A DNA stretch of 64,000 nucleotides from Streptomyces spectabilis (GTDB lineage Bacteria; Actinomycetota; Actinomycetes; Streptomycetales; Streptomycetaceae). The notes below the pieces were generated by a model that was given only the letters and a program-made list of their open reading frames with translations, ran no database searches and had not been told where the DNA came from. Both the position numbers and the translations under genes were made by a program. The stretch lies in contig NZ_CP023690.1 in the NCBI RefSeq assembly GCF_008704795.1, positions 1,674,001-1,738,000 of the forward strand. The letters run 5' to 3'. Positions 1 to 11,235 of the stretch are shown in pieces (the stretch's first letter is position 1; every line of letters begins with the position of its first letter).

Positions 1-1519
1 CGTACGCGTGACCTCGCGCGCCGGGCACTCCTTCCTGGACCGCATGATCTCGCTCGTCGAGGGCGCGTCCCGACAGAAGACGCCCAACGAGATCGCCCTG
101 AACATCCTCCTCGCGGCGCTCACCGTCGTCTTCGTCCTGGTCGTCGTCGCGCTCCAGCCGATGGCCTCGTACGCGGACGCGGCGCAGCCCACGACCGTGC
201 TCGTCGCGCTCCTGGTGACGCTGATCCCGACGACGATCGGCGCGCTCCTCTCGGCGATCGGCATCGCGGGCATGGACCGGCTCGTGCAGCGCAACGTGCT
301 CGCGATGTCGGGCCGCGCGGTGGAGGCGGCGGGCGACGTGAACACCCTGCTCCTGGACAAGACCGGCACGATCACGCTCGGCAACCGCGAGGCGGACGCG
401 TTCCTCCCGCTGCCCGGCGTCGACGAGACGCACCTCGCGGACGCCGCGCAGCTGTCGTCCCTCGCGGACGAGACGCCCGAGGGGCGGTCCGTCGTGGTGC
501 ACGCCAAGGAGCGATACGGCCTGCGCGCCCCGGCCAGGGGCGAGCTGGCGAACGCCACGTTCGTGGAGTTCACGGCGCAGACCCGGATGAGCGGCATCGA
601 TCTGCGCTGGGACAACGGCGCGGCCTGCGCGATCCGCAAGGGCGCGGCCGCCCAGGTGATCAGCTGGGTGGAGCTGCGCGGCGGCCGGGTGCCGCCCGAG
701 GCGAGGGCGTTCGCCGACTCGGTGGCGACGTCGGGCGGCACGCCGCTGCTCGTCGCGGTGCACGACTGGGACGGGCCGCGCGTCCTCGGCGTCGTCCGCC
801 TCAAGGACGTCGTGAAGGACGGCATCCGCGAGCGGTTCGCCGAGCTGCGCCGCATGGGCATCAAGACCGTGATGATCACCGGCGACAACGCGCTCACGGC
901 GCGCGCCATCGCCCGGGAGGCGGGCGTGGACGACTTCCTCGCGGAGGCCACCCCCGAGGACAAGCTCGCCCTGATCAGGAAGGAACAGGAGGGCGGCAAG
1001 CTCGTCGCCATGACCGGCGACGGCACGAACGACGCGCCCGCGCTCGCGCAGGCCGACGTCGGCGTGGCCATGAACACCGGCACCTCGGCCGCCAAGGAGG
1101 CCGGGAACATGGTGGACCTGGACTCCAACCCCACCAAGCTCATCGACATCGTCGAGATCGGCAAGCAGCTCCTGATCACGCGCGGCGCCCTGACGACCTT
1201 CTCGATCACCAACGACGTGGCGAAGTACTTCGCGATCATCCCGGCCATGTTCGCGGGTGCCTATCCGGGTCTGGAGGCGCTCAACGTCATGGGGCTGCAC
1301 AGTCCGAAGTCGGCGATCACCTCCGCGATCATCTTCAACGCGCTGATCATCGTGGCGCTCATCCCGCTGGCGCTGCGCGGCGTCCGCTACACGCCCGCGT
1401 CGGCGCACGACCTGCTGCGCCGCAACCTCGCGCTGTACGGGCTCGGCGGGCTCGTCCTGCCGTTCCTCGGCATCAAGCTGATCGACTTGGCGATCTCCAC
1501 GGTCCCGGGTCTCGGCTGA
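1..1519 (+). CDS. kdpB: KdpB, potassium-transporting P-type ATPase subunit B (C-terminal part)
   Basis: This is the catalytic ATP-hydrolysing subunit of the high-affinity K+ pump KdpFABC in the cytoplasmic membrane. The 5' end lies outside the window: the frame is open to base 2, and the first visible residues (about 505 of a usual 680-700) match the middle of KdpB. Visible motifs are the phosphorylation site [13 protein letters not shown], and the hinge [20 protein letters not shown]. Hydrophobic membrane segments lie after the actuator region and at the C-terminus. The protein ends naturally at TGA. The usual downstream partner kdpC is not found; the next gene is an unrelated SDR 270 bp away. 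Family assignment is very secure. Confidence 0.95.
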   Translation, partial: VRVTSRAGHSFLDRMISLVEGASRQKTPNEIALNILLAALTVVFVLVVVALQPMASYADAAQPTTVLVALLVTLIPTTIGALLSAIGIAGMDRLVQRNVLAMSGRAVEAAGDVNTLLLDKTGTITLGNREADAFLPLPGVDETHLADAAQLSSLADETPEGRSVVVHAKERYGLRAPARGELANATFVEFTAQTRMSGIDLRWDNGAACAIRKGAAAQVISWVELRGGRVPPEARAFADSVATSGGTPLLVAVHDWDGPRVLGVVRLKDVVKDGIRERFAELRRMGIKTVMITGDNALTARAIAREAGVDDFLAEATPEDKLALIRKEQEGGKLVAMTGDGTNDAPALAQADVGVAMNTGTSAAKEAGNMVDLDSNPTKLIDIVEIGKQLLITRGALTTFSITNDVAKYFAIIPAMFAGAYPGLEALNVMGLHSPKSAITSAIIFNALIIVALIPLALRGVRYTPASAHDLLRRNLALYGLGGLVLPFLGIKLIDLAISTVPGLG

Positions 1520-1791
1520 CCCCGCGGCCCCCGCCCCACCGCTCGTATCAGGGCCCCGTCAAGGACCGTACGGACGGCTTGAAGCCCAGCTCAGGGGCCA
1601 GTTGGATGAGTGTCGTGAACAGCTTCGCGCGCCATGACGACCGGCCGCCCCATACGGCGGTGCCGGTCGCGCGCCCGTTCTCGTGACGGGGCGCTGAACC
1701 GGCACCGCATCAGCCGCACCCCCTTCACCCCGCATGCCCCCGCCCCCTTCCAGGGGCCGCCCCGGCATGCCCCGACCCAGGAAACACAGCC

Positions 1792-2601
1792 ATGTCCTCT
1801 GCCTCCCTGTCCGGCCGCACCGCACTCGTGACCGGCGCCACCTCCGGAATCGGCTTCGAGACCGCCCGTCTCCTGGCCGAGCGCGGCGTCACCGTGCTGC
1901 TGCACGGCCGCACCGTCGACGAGGCCCGGGCCGCCGTCGACGCGCTCATCGCCGCGACTCCCGCCGACGCCGTGCGCCCGCACCCCGTCGCCGCCGACTT
2001 CACCCGCCTGGAGGAGGTCGAGCGGCTCGCGCGGCACGTCGTCACCGACCACCCCCACCTGGACGTCCTCGTCAACAACGCGGGCATCGCGGCCCCCGAG
2101 CGGCACACCGTCACCGCCGACGGCAACGAGATCGCCTTCCAGGTGAACTTCCTCGCGCACTACCTCCTGACCAGCCTCCTGGAGCCCGCCCTGACCAGCG
2201 AGCGGGGCGGCCGCGTCGTCAACGTGTCCTCGTCGCTGCACCGCACGGCGTCGATCCAGTGGAGCGACCCGAACCGCGCCCGCCGCTACTCGCGCCTGGC
2301 CGCCTACGCCCAGTCGCAGCTCGCGCTCACCGTCTTCGCCGCCGATCCGCGGGTGACCGCGGTGTCCGTGCACCCGGGCGTGTGCGACACCGTGCTCCTG
2401 CCGCTGTACGCGCACGAGGGCGCGGCCGCCGCCGAGGGCGCGGCCCACGTGGTGCGCCTGTGCGACCCGGCCGTCGAGATCGTCAACGGCGCGTACTACG
2501 ACCGTGCCGAGCGGGTCGAACCGGCCGCGGCCGCCCGGGAGGACCGCACCGTCAAGCGCCTCACCAAGCTCGCCGACCTGCTGGTCGGCCACGCCTCTTG
2601 A
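1792..2601 (+). CDS. Short-chain dehydrogenase/reductase family protein with altered catalytic motif
   Basis: A 269-residue classical SDR. The N-terminal Rossmann motif TGATSGIG (about residues 15-22) indicates NAD(P) binding. NNAG lies near residue 100 and the catalytic serine is probably in NVSSSLH. The usual YxxxK active site reads Y-A-Q-S-Q, so the catalytic lysine is glutamine. The overall sequence resembles retinol-dehydrogenase-like SDRs, whose motif is normally YxxSK. Activity may be impaired or shifted. The ATG follows AGGAAA. The gene stands alone between kdpB and a GNAT gene, and no substrate can be deduced. Confidence 0.85.
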   Translation: MSSASLSGRTALVTGATSGIGFETARLLAERGVTVLLHGRTVDEARAAVDALIAATPADAVRPHPVAADFTRLEEVERLARHVVTDHPHLDVLVNNAGIAAPERHTVTADGNEIAFQVNFLAHYLLTSLLEPALTSERGGRVVNVSSSLHRTASIQWSDPNRARRYSRLAAYAQSQLALTVFAADPRVTAVSVHPGVCDTVLLPLYAHEGAAAAEGAAHVVRLCDPAVEIVNGAYYDRAERVEPAAAAREDRTVKRLTKLADLLVGHAS

Positions 2602-2619
2602 AGGGACCGCCGGATTCCG

Positions 2620-2661
2620 CGCCCGGCCCGGCCGCCCCCGTGTGCGCGGTCAGGCCGGGCG
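2620..2661 (+). terminator. Possible terminator hairpin after the SDR gene
   Basis: Inverted repeat with 9-bp perfect arms (CGCCCGGCC at 2620-2628 and GGCCGGGCG at 2653-2661) and a 24-base G/C-rich loop. It starts 18 bases after the SDR stop. There is no T-tract, which is normal in Streptomyces. The long loop keeps this tentative. Confidence 0.3.
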
Positions 2662-2725
2662 TGTCCCGCCGCGTGCGCCCTCTATCGTCTCGATCGCTTG
2701 TTGACACCCCTGGAGGACGGCTTCC

Positions 2726-3544
2726 GTGATCCCGCTCGCGCCGCGTCAACTTCCCGCTCTCTCGGACTGGTTCGCCATCGGGGCGCCCGGTACCGCCGCC
2801 CTGCCCGAGCATGCCCTGGCGCACGGCGTCGGACAGTGGTGGGCGGACCGCGCCGAGGCGCCGCGCGCGCTGGCGGTGGCCTGCGCCGGGCACGTCCTGC
2901 TGCGCGGCGACCCGGGCGCGGTGACCCCGGCGGAGCTCGCGCCGTTCGCGGCCGGCCACGTCGAGGCTCCCCCGCGCTTCCTGCCCCGGCTCGGCGCCGC
3001 CTTCGACCGCCTGGTGCCCGTCGAGCGCATGCTCTACGTCCACCGGGAGCCCGTCGCCGTCCAGCGCCCGCCGCGCGGGGTGCGGATCCGCACGGTGACG
3101 GCGGGCGACGCGGCCGCGCTCGCCGTACGGTGGCCCGGCTCCGACTGGCTCCACGACAGTTGGGGCGGGGCCCGGGGGCTCGCCGCCTCCGGGCGGGCCG
3201 TCGCCGCCTTCGACCGCGGCGGCCGGGTCCTGTCCGTCGCCTGCTCCTACTTCGCGGGGGCCGCGTACGAGGACGTGGCCGTCGCCACCGCGCCCGCGCA
3301 CCGCCGCAAGGGGCTCGCGCACGCCTGCGTGACCGCGCTCACCGCGGACATCGCGGCGCGCGGCCGCACCGCGAGCTGGTCCTGCGCGCGCGACAACCGC
3401 CCCAGCCGCCTCCTCGCCTGGACGACGGGCTTCCGGCTCGAACGCGAGTACACGCGGTTCGCCACCGGCACCCCTCTACCTCAATCGGCGGCATTGGGCA
3501 AACCCCTCCCGGACCCCACATCACCCCTGATGCCCCTTCTGTGA
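2726..3544 (+). CDS. GNAT-family N-acetyltransferase
   Basis: A 272-residue protein with a C-terminal GNAT acetyl-CoA-binding fold. The stretch VATAPAHRRKGLAHACVTAL (about residues 193-212) carries the R/Q-x-x-G-x-A signature that binds the CoA pyrophosphate, and the following DNRPSRLLAWTTGF segment matches GNAT motif B. The N-terminal half has no clear family signature and may be a second, degenerate GNAT lobe. The start is GTG at 2726, with GGAGG about 10 bases upstream. The substrate is unknown. Confidence 0.8.
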   Translation: MIPLAPRQLPALSDWFAIGAPGTAALPEHALAHGVGQWWADRAEAPRALAVACAGHVLLRGDPGAVTPAELAPFAAGHVEAPPRFLPRLGAAFDRLVPVERMLYVHREPVAVQRPPRGVRIRTVTAGDAAALAVRWPGSDWLHDSWGGARGLAASGRAVAAFDRGGRVLSVACSYFAGAAYEDVAVATAPAHRRKGLAHACVTALTADIAARGRTASWSCARDNRPSRLLAWTTGFRLEREYTRFATGTPLPQSAALGKPLPDPTSPLMPLL

Positions 3545-3614
3545 CGTGCGGCAATAGCGTTACGACCGCCCGACTTCAAGAGCGGCCGAAGAGTCCAAGG
3601 TCACAGCCGCGCCT

Positions 3615-3644
3615 CGGCACCAGGTGCCGATTCCGCCCTAGCAT
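3615..3644 (+). promoter_or_regulatory. Candidate mutA promoter with a 15-bp palindrome
   Basis: A perfect inverted repeat CGGCACC-A-GGTGCCG at 3615-3629 precedes a -10-like TAGCAT at 3639-3644. The mutA ATG is at 3651 and no Shine-Dalgarno sequence is visible before it. The -10 position would place the transcript start at or next to the ATG, suggesting a leaderless mRNA. The palindrome lies where the -35 region should be, so a repressor or activator site is plausible. Confidence 0.35.
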
Positions 3645-3650
3645 CGACGC

Positions 3651-5500
3651 ATGACGGTCCTGCCTGACGACGGGCTTTCGCTGGCCGCCGATTTCCCTGA
3701 TGCGACCCATGAGCAGTGGCAGCGCCTGGTGGAAGGCGTACTGCGCAAGTCGGGCAAGGACGTATCGGGGGCGGCGGCTGAGGAAGCGCTGTCCACCGCA
3801 CTAGAGGACGGGCTCAGCACCCGCCCGCTGTACACCGCCCGTGACGCCGTGGCCGACGTGGGCCACCCGGGCTTCGCCCCCTTCGTGCGGGGCGGCTCCG
3901 CCGCGGGCGGCGCCGCGACCGGGTGGGACGTACGCCAGCGGCACGCGACGAGCGACCCCGCGCGCACGAACGAAGCCGTCCTCGCCGACCTGGAGAACGG
4001 CGTCACCTCGCTGTGGCTGGCCCTCGGCCCGGACGCGCTGCCCGTGTCCGGCCTGGAGCGGGCGCTCGACGGGGTGTATCTGGACCTGGCCCCTGTCGCC
4101 CTCGACGCCGGTGCGGCGTACGAGGAGGCGGCACACGCCTTCCTCGGGCTCGTGGACGCGGCGGGCGTCGCCAAGAGCGCGGTGCGCGGCACCCTCGGCG
4201 CCGACCCGCTCGGCCACGAGGCGCATACGGGCGAGGAGTTGGACGCGGCCGCGGCCGTGGCGCTCGCGCGCCGCGTCGGCCGTGAGTACGGCGGCCTGCG
4301 GACCCTGGTCGTGGACGCGCTGCCCTACCACGAGGCGGGCGGCTCGGCCGCGCAGGAGCTCGGCGCCTCGCTCGCGACCGGCGTGGCGTATCTGCGGCTC
4401 CTGACGGACGCGGGCCTGTCGCTCCACGAGGCCTGCGCCCAGCTGGAGTTCCGCTACGCGGCCACCGCCGACCAGTTCCTGAGCATCGCCAAGCTGCGGG
4501 CCGCGCGGCGTCTTTGGGCCCGGGTGGCCGAGGCGTGCGGCGACGCGGAGGCGGGCGCGCAGCGGCAGCACGCGGTCACGTCCCCGGTGATGATGGCCCG
4601 CCGCGACCCGTGGGTGAACATGCTGCGGACGACGGTGGCCAGCCTGGCCGCCGGGGTGGGCGGCGCCGACGCGGTCACGGTCCTCCCGTTCGACCACGCC
4701 CTCGGCCGGCCGGACGCGTTCGCGCGCCGGATCGCCCGCAACACCTCGACGATCCTCCTGGAGGAGTCGCACCTGTCGCGCGTCATCGACCCGGCGGGCG
4801 GCTCCTGGTACGTGGAGCGTCTGACCGCCGAACTGGCGGACGCGGCCTGGGCGTTCTTCCAGGACATCGAGCGCGCGGGCGGCCAGGCGGCGGCGCTGCG
4901 TTCGGGCCTGCTCGGCGAGCGCCTCGCGGCGACCTGGGCCGAGCGCAGCCGCAAGCTCGCCAAGCGGCGCGAGCCGATCACCGGCGTCAGCGAGTTCCCG
5001 CACCTCGGCGAGAAGCCGGTCGCGCGCGAGCCCGCCCCCGCGGGGCCGACGGGCGGACTGCCGCGGGTGCGCCGCGACGAGGCGTACGAGGCGCTGCGGT
5101 CCCGCTCGGACGCGCACCTGACCGCGACCGGCGCCCGGCCGAAGGTGTTCCTGGCCGCGCTCGGCCCGGCCGCCGCGCACACGGCGCGCGCCACGTTCGC
5201 CGCGAACCTCTTCCAGGCGGGCGGTGTCGAGCCCGTCCACGACCCGGTGTCGGTGACCGCTTCGAGCGCCGCCGACGCGTTCCGGGCGAGCGGGGCGACG
5301 ATCGCGTGCCTGTGCTCCAGCGACGCGCTGTACGCCGAGGAGGCGGCGGCCGTCGCGGCCGCCCTGAAGGCTGCGGGCGCCGAGCGCGTGTTCCTCGCGG
5401 GGCGGCCCGGCGAGTACGGCGACGTCGACGCGTACGTCTTCGCCGGCTGCGACGCCGTGGCCGTGCTGTCCTCCACCCTCGACCTCATGGGAGTGGCGCC

Positions 5501-5504
<4 letters not shown>
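3651..5504 (+). CDS. mutA: Methylmalonyl-CoA mutase small (beta) subunit
   Basis: A 617-residue non-catalytic partner of the heterodimeric adenosylcobalamin-dependent methylmalonyl-CoA mutase, which interconverts (R)-methylmalonyl-CoA and succinyl-CoA. The N-terminal half is a mutase-like TIM barrel. The C-terminal domain is a cobalamin-domain relic: the segment [20 protein letters not shown] occupies the place where the large subunit has DxHxxG, and the cofactor histidine motif is missing, as expected for the small subunit. It overlaps mutB by ATGA, indicating translational coupling. It is the first gene of the mutA-mutB-meaB-hydrolase operon. Confidence 0.95.
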
Positions 5505-7756
<2,252 letters not shown>

Positions 7757-7768
7757 GCCGCTGACCCC

Positions 7769-8854
7769 ATGGCACCGACGATCGATCTCGACAGTTATGT
7801 CAAGGGCGTGCTCGACGGCAAGCGCGCGCACATCGCGCGCGCGATCACGCTCGTGGAGTCCACCAAGTCCGAACACCGCGTCCTCGCCCAGCGGTTGCTG
7901 ACGCAGCTGCTTCCGCACGCGGGCCGTGCGCGGCGCGTCGGCATCAGCGGGGTGCCGGGCGTCGGCAAGTCGACGTTCATCGACGCGCTCGGCACGATGC
8001 TCACCGCCCTCGGCCACCGGGTCGCGGTGCTCGCGGTCGACCCGTCGTCGACGCGCACGGGCGGTTCCATCCTGGGCGACAAGACGCGCATGGAGCGCCT
8101 GGCGGTGGACCCGATGGCGTTCGTGCGCCCCTCCCCCACGGCGGGGACGCTCGGCGGCGTGGCGAAGGCGACCCGGGAGTCCATCGTGGTGATGGAGGCC
8201 GCGGGCTACGACGTGGTGCTCGTGGAGACCGTCGGCGTGGGCCAGTCGGAGACGGCCGTCGCCAATATGGTCGACTCGTTCCTGCTGCTCACGCTCGCCC
8301 GTACCGGAGACCAGCTCCAGGGCATCAAGAAGGGCGTCCTGGAGCTCGCGGACGTCATCGCGGTGAACAAGGCCGACGGCCCGCACGAGCGGGACGCGCG
8401 CTCGGCGGCCCGCGAACTGGCGGGCGCGCTGCGCCTCATGCACGGCAGGGACGCCGCGTGGACGCCGCCGGTGCTCAGCTGCAGCGCCCGCGAGGGCTCG
8501 GGGCTCGACACGCTCTGGGAGCGCCTGGAGCAGCACCGCGCGCTCCTCGACTCCACCGGGCGCCTCGCCGCCAAGCGCCGCGACCAGCAGGTCGACTGGA
8601 CGTGGACGATGGTGCGCGAGGAGCTCCTCGGCCGTCTGTACGCGCATCCGGACGTACGGCGCCTCGCTCCGGAGCTAGAGCGGGGCGTGCGCGAGGGGAC
8701 GGTGACCGCGACGACGGCCGCGGAGCGGATCCTGGCGGCGTTCCAGGACACCGGGGCGCCGGACGGCGCCGCGGCGGAGAGCACCGGACCCCGCGCAGCC
8801 TCCGGGGACGCGCCCCCGCACGACGTACCACCGAAGGACGGAACCACCCCGTGA
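7769..8854 (+). CDS. meaB: MeaB/ArgK-type G-protein chaperone of methylmalonyl-CoA mutase
   Basis: A 361-residue GTPase that gates and protects the mutase during cofactor loading. The Walker A motif is GVPGVGKST (about residue 60); DPSSTRTGGSILGDKTRM and the switch region ETVGVGQSETAV are typical of the family, and NKADG is the guanine-specificity motif. A roughly 35-residue Ala/Pro-rich C-terminal tail extends beyond the usual end. The gene lies 12 bp after mutB and its stop overlaps the next start (GTGA), so all four genes are probably co-translated. Confidence 0.95.
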   Translation: MAPTIDLDSYVKGVLDGKRAHIARAITLVESTKSEHRVLAQRLLTQLLPHAGRARRVGISGVPGVGKSTFIDALGTMLTALGHRVAVLAVDPSSTRTGGSILGDKTRMERLAVDPMAFVRPSPTAGTLGGVAKATRESIVVMEAAGYDVVLVETVGVGQSETAVANMVDSFLLLTLARTGDQLQGIKKGVLELADVIAVNKADGPHERDARSAARELAGALRLMHGRDAAWTPPVLSCSAREGSGLDTLWERLEQHRALLDSTGRLAAKRRDQQVDWTWTMVREELLGRLYAHPDVRRLAPELERGVREGTVTATTAAERILAAFQDTGAPDGAAAESTGPRAASGDAPPHDVPPKDGTTP

Positions 8855-9903
8855 GCCACGACGCACCACCCCCTGTCCTCCTGCGCACCGAGGGCCGCGC
8901 GGCGCACGTCGTCCTGAACCGGCCCCGCGCGCTCAACGCCCTGGACCACACCATGGTCCGTCTGATCGACGACGCGCTCGGCGCGTGGGAGCGGGACGAC
9001 GCGGTGGCCACCGTCGTGGTGTCCGGCGCCGGGGAGCGGGGCCTGTGCGCGGGCGGCGACATCCGCGCCGTGCGCGAGGACGTCCTCGCGGGCGGCGGCG
9101 CGGCGTCGGCGGCCTTCTGGCACGACGAGTACGCGCTCAACTCCCGCATCGCGCGCTATCCGAAGCCGTACGTCGCCCTCATGGACGGCTATGTGATGGG
9201 CGGCGGCGTCGGCGTCTCGGCCCACGGCAGCGTGCGGGTCGTCACGGAGCGCTCGCGGGTCGCCATGCCCGAGACGATCATCGGCTTCGTGCCGGACGTC
9301 GGCGGCACGTACCTGCTGTCGCGGGCGCCGGGCGAGCTGGGCACGCACCTGGCCCTGACGGGCGCGTCCGGGGGCGCCGCGGACGCCCTGCTGTGCGGGC
9401 TCGCCGACCACTACGTGCCGTCCGGCCGGCTCGCGGACCTCACGGCGGCGCTCGCTGAGGGCGAGGCGGCGGACGTGGTGGCCCGGTTCGCCGAGGCCGC
9501 GCCCGGGGGCGAGCTGGCCGCGCACCGGGAGTGGATCGACTCCTGCTACGCCGCCGGGTCCGTGGAGGAGATCGTCGACCGGCTGCTGAGCCGGGGCGAG
9601 CCCGCGGCGAAGGAGGCCGCGCAGACGCTGCTCTCGCGCTCGCCGACGTCCCTGAAGGTCACGCTCGCCGCCGTGCGCCGGGCCCGCGCCCGCGGCTCTC
9701 TGGAGGACGTGCTGCGCCAGGAGTACCGCACGTCGTGCGCGTGCCTCGCCTCGCCGGACTTCCCCGAGGGCGTCCGCGCCCAGATCGTGGACAAGGACCG
9801 CACGCCCCGCTGGTCCCCCGCGAGTCTCACTGAGGTGGGGGACGCGGAGGTGGCGCGCTTCTTCCTACCGTCCCCGTACGGGGAGTTGAAGCTGGGGAGT
9901 TGA
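8851..9903 (+). CDS. 3-hydroxyisobutyryl-CoA hydrolase (enoyl-CoA hydratase superfamily)
   Basis: A 350-residue crotonase-fold protein. The oxyanion-hole region GLCAGGDIRAV, DGYVMGGGVGVSAHGSVRV and the run MPETIIGFVPDVGGTYLLSR are characteristic of HIBYL-CoA hydrolases and not of plain enoyl-CoA hydratases. It would release 3-hydroxyisobutyrate in valine catabolism, a route that yields propionyl-CoA and hence methylmalonyl-CoA, consistent with its position at the end of the mutAB-meaB operon. The GTG start is chosen because it overlaps the meaB stop (GTGA) and removes a long non-homologous N-terminal extension. Confidence 0.88.
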   Translation: MSHDAPPPVLLRTEGRAAHVVLNRPRALNALDHTMVRLIDDALGAWERDDAVATVVVSGAGERGLCAGGDIRAVREDVLAGGGAASAAFWHDEYALNSRIARYPKPYVALMDGYVMGGGVGVSAHGSVRVVTERSRVAMPETIIGFVPDVGGTYLLSRAPGELGTHLALTGASGGAADALLCGLADHYVPSGRLADLTAALAEGEAADVVARFAEAAPGGELAAHREWIDSCYAAGSVEEIVDRLLSRGEPAAKEAAQTLLSRSPTSLKVTLAAVRRARARGSLEDVLRQEYRTSCACLASPDFPEGVRAQIVDKDRTPRWSPASLTEVGDAEVARFFLPSPYGELKLGS

Positions 9904-9907
9904 AGTC
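9880..9907 (+). repeat. Short tandem repeat across the hydrolase stop codon
   Basis: Two adjacent 14-base units (GGGGAGTTGAAG plus two variable bases) at 9880-9893 and 9894-9907, with weaker copies continuing to about 9940. The stop codon falls inside the second unit, so the last residues of the hydrolase are repeat-encoded. Confidence 0.6.
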
Positions 9908-9970
9908 GGGAGGGGAAGCCGGGCAGTTGAGGCCGGGGCGCCTGAAGTCCGCGCCGAGGGGCGGTCGGCG

Positions 9971-10411
9971 CTACGGCGGGTCGGTCTCCGTGATCACCGC
10001 GAGGAGTTGCAGCGCCTCCCAGCCACCCCAGCGCGCCACTCCGAGGGCTATCCAATGGCCTTCCGCCTGCCACAGGTGCACGTCCGGGACGGTCTCGCTG
10101 AGGGAGGCCCAGGGCTCCGCCACGTCGCCCGAACCGGCCACGGCGCGGGCGAAGGCGCTCGCGAGGCTGATGACATGGGGCTCGCCCCAGCGCTCGGTCA
10201 GCAGCACGGTGAGCGCGTCGCGCTCCGCCTCGTACCGCTCCTCCATGGCGTCGCGGACCGTGCCGTCGTCGTCCCCTGCCGCCTCGTACGTGGCTAACTC
10301 CGCGATATGGAAGCCGGGCCCGGCGCGACCGGCCGCGGACCTGCCGGGCGCCTCGGGGAAGTCCCGGGCGCGCAGCAGGTCGATCGTCGCGATGTGCTCT
10401 GCGCTGCTCAT
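9971..10411 (-). CDS. Conserved hypothetical protein
   Basis: A 146-residue protein I do not recognise. It is acidic and soluble, with no signal peptide or membrane segment. It has a W-rich C-terminal part (DVHLWQAEGHWIALGVARWGGWEAL). Codon use fits the genome. ATG at 10411 is preferred over a TTG 10 codons upstream. It stands between the convergent hydrolase gene and the ABC exporter genes with no obvious operon partner. Confidence 0.6.
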   Translation of the reverse strand: MSSAEHIATIDLLRARDFPEAPGRSAAGRAGPGFHIAELATYEAAGDDDGTVRDAMEERYEAERDALTVLLTERWGEPHVISLASAFARAVAGSGDVAEPWASLSETVPDVHLWQAEGHWIALGVARWGGWEALQLLAVITETDPP

Positions 10412-10495
10412 GCGGTCCAGTAAAGCCGCCGCCACTGACAATCCATCACCAACAGCGAAGGGGCGACGGTCCGTCGGGGGCTCGCGGGCCGTGCG

Positions 10496-11233
10496 TCAGG
10501 CGTCCCTGCGGCGCACCGCCCACCAGCCGGCGAGCAGCGCGGCCGCCGCCCAGGCCGCCGTCACGGCGAGCCCCGTCCAGGGGCCGAGCGGGCCCGTGGG
10601 GTCCTCGTGCAGGATCTGCTGTCCGGCCTTGTCGGGCAGGAACTGCGCGGCGCCGCCCGCGACGTCGCCGACCACGAAGGACACGATGAGGATGAACGGG
10701 ATCAGCAGGCTGAGCACCAGCGCCCCGCTGCGCAGCAGCGTGGTGAGGCCCGCCGCGAACAGCGCCATCAGGGCCAGGTAGATGCCGCCGCCCAGGCAGG
10801 CGCGCAGCGCTCCGGGGTGGCCGAGCCCGATGGCGTACTCGCCCAGGAAGGCCTGGCCCGCGAGGAACGCGCCGAAGCAGGTGACGAGGCCCACGAGCAG
10901 GGCCGCCGCGCCGACGACGGCGGTCTTCGCGGCGTAGAACAGGCCCCGGCGCGGGACGGCCGCGAGCGAGACCCGCAGCGCGCCCGTCACGTACTCGGAG
11001 CCGACGGCGGCCGTGCCGAAGCTGATGGCCGCGATCTGGCCGAAGTTGAGGGCGTAGAAGGCGCCGAAGACGGGTTCGGCGTCGGCGTTGTCGGCCTCCG
11101 CCCGGCCCACGGTGGCGAAGGTCAGGACGGTGATGGCGAGGGTCGCCACGAACACCGCGAGGAGCGGGACGAACGCCGCCCGCAGCGACTTGATCTTGAT
11201 CCACTCGGAGCGCAGTACGGCGGCGGTCGACAT
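10496..11233 (-). CDS. ABC-2 type transporter permease
   Basis: A 245-residue integral membrane protein with about six hydrophobic segments. The first follows the N-terminal RSEWIKIKSLRA typical of ABC-2 permeases; the last is near TGLAVTAAWAAAALLAGWW, before a basic RRRDA tail. The ATG is preceded by AGGAGG and lies 2 bp after the ATPase stop, so the two form an exporter. The adjacent divergent histidine kinase/response regulator pair suggests signal-dependent control, as in antibiotic or envelope-stress exporters. The substrate is unknown. Confidence 0.88.
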   Translation of the reverse strand: MSTAAVLRSEWIKIKSLRAAFVPLLAVFVATLAITVLTFATVGRAEADNADAEPVFGAFYALNFGQIAAISFGTAAVGSEYVTGALRVSLAAVPRRGLFYAAKTAVVGAAALLVGLVTCFGAFLAGQAFLGEYAIGLGHPGALRACLGGGIYLALMALFAAGLTTLLRSGALVLSLLIPFILIVSFVVGDVAGGAAQFLPDKAGQQILHEDPTGPLGPWTGLAVTAAWAAAALLAGWWAVRRRDA

Positions 11234-11235
11234 GG

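Noticed and set aside
1540..1640. Minus-strand reading between kdpB and the SDR that looks faintly protein-like (KLFTTLIQLAPELGFKPSV)
   Set aside because: Only about 30 residues, without start, ribosome site or family. It could be a gene relic but cannot be supported.
3545..3650. Cobalamin riboswitch before the B12-dependent mutase genes
   Set aside because: The gap is only about 106 bp and no B12-box-like conserved sequence was found.
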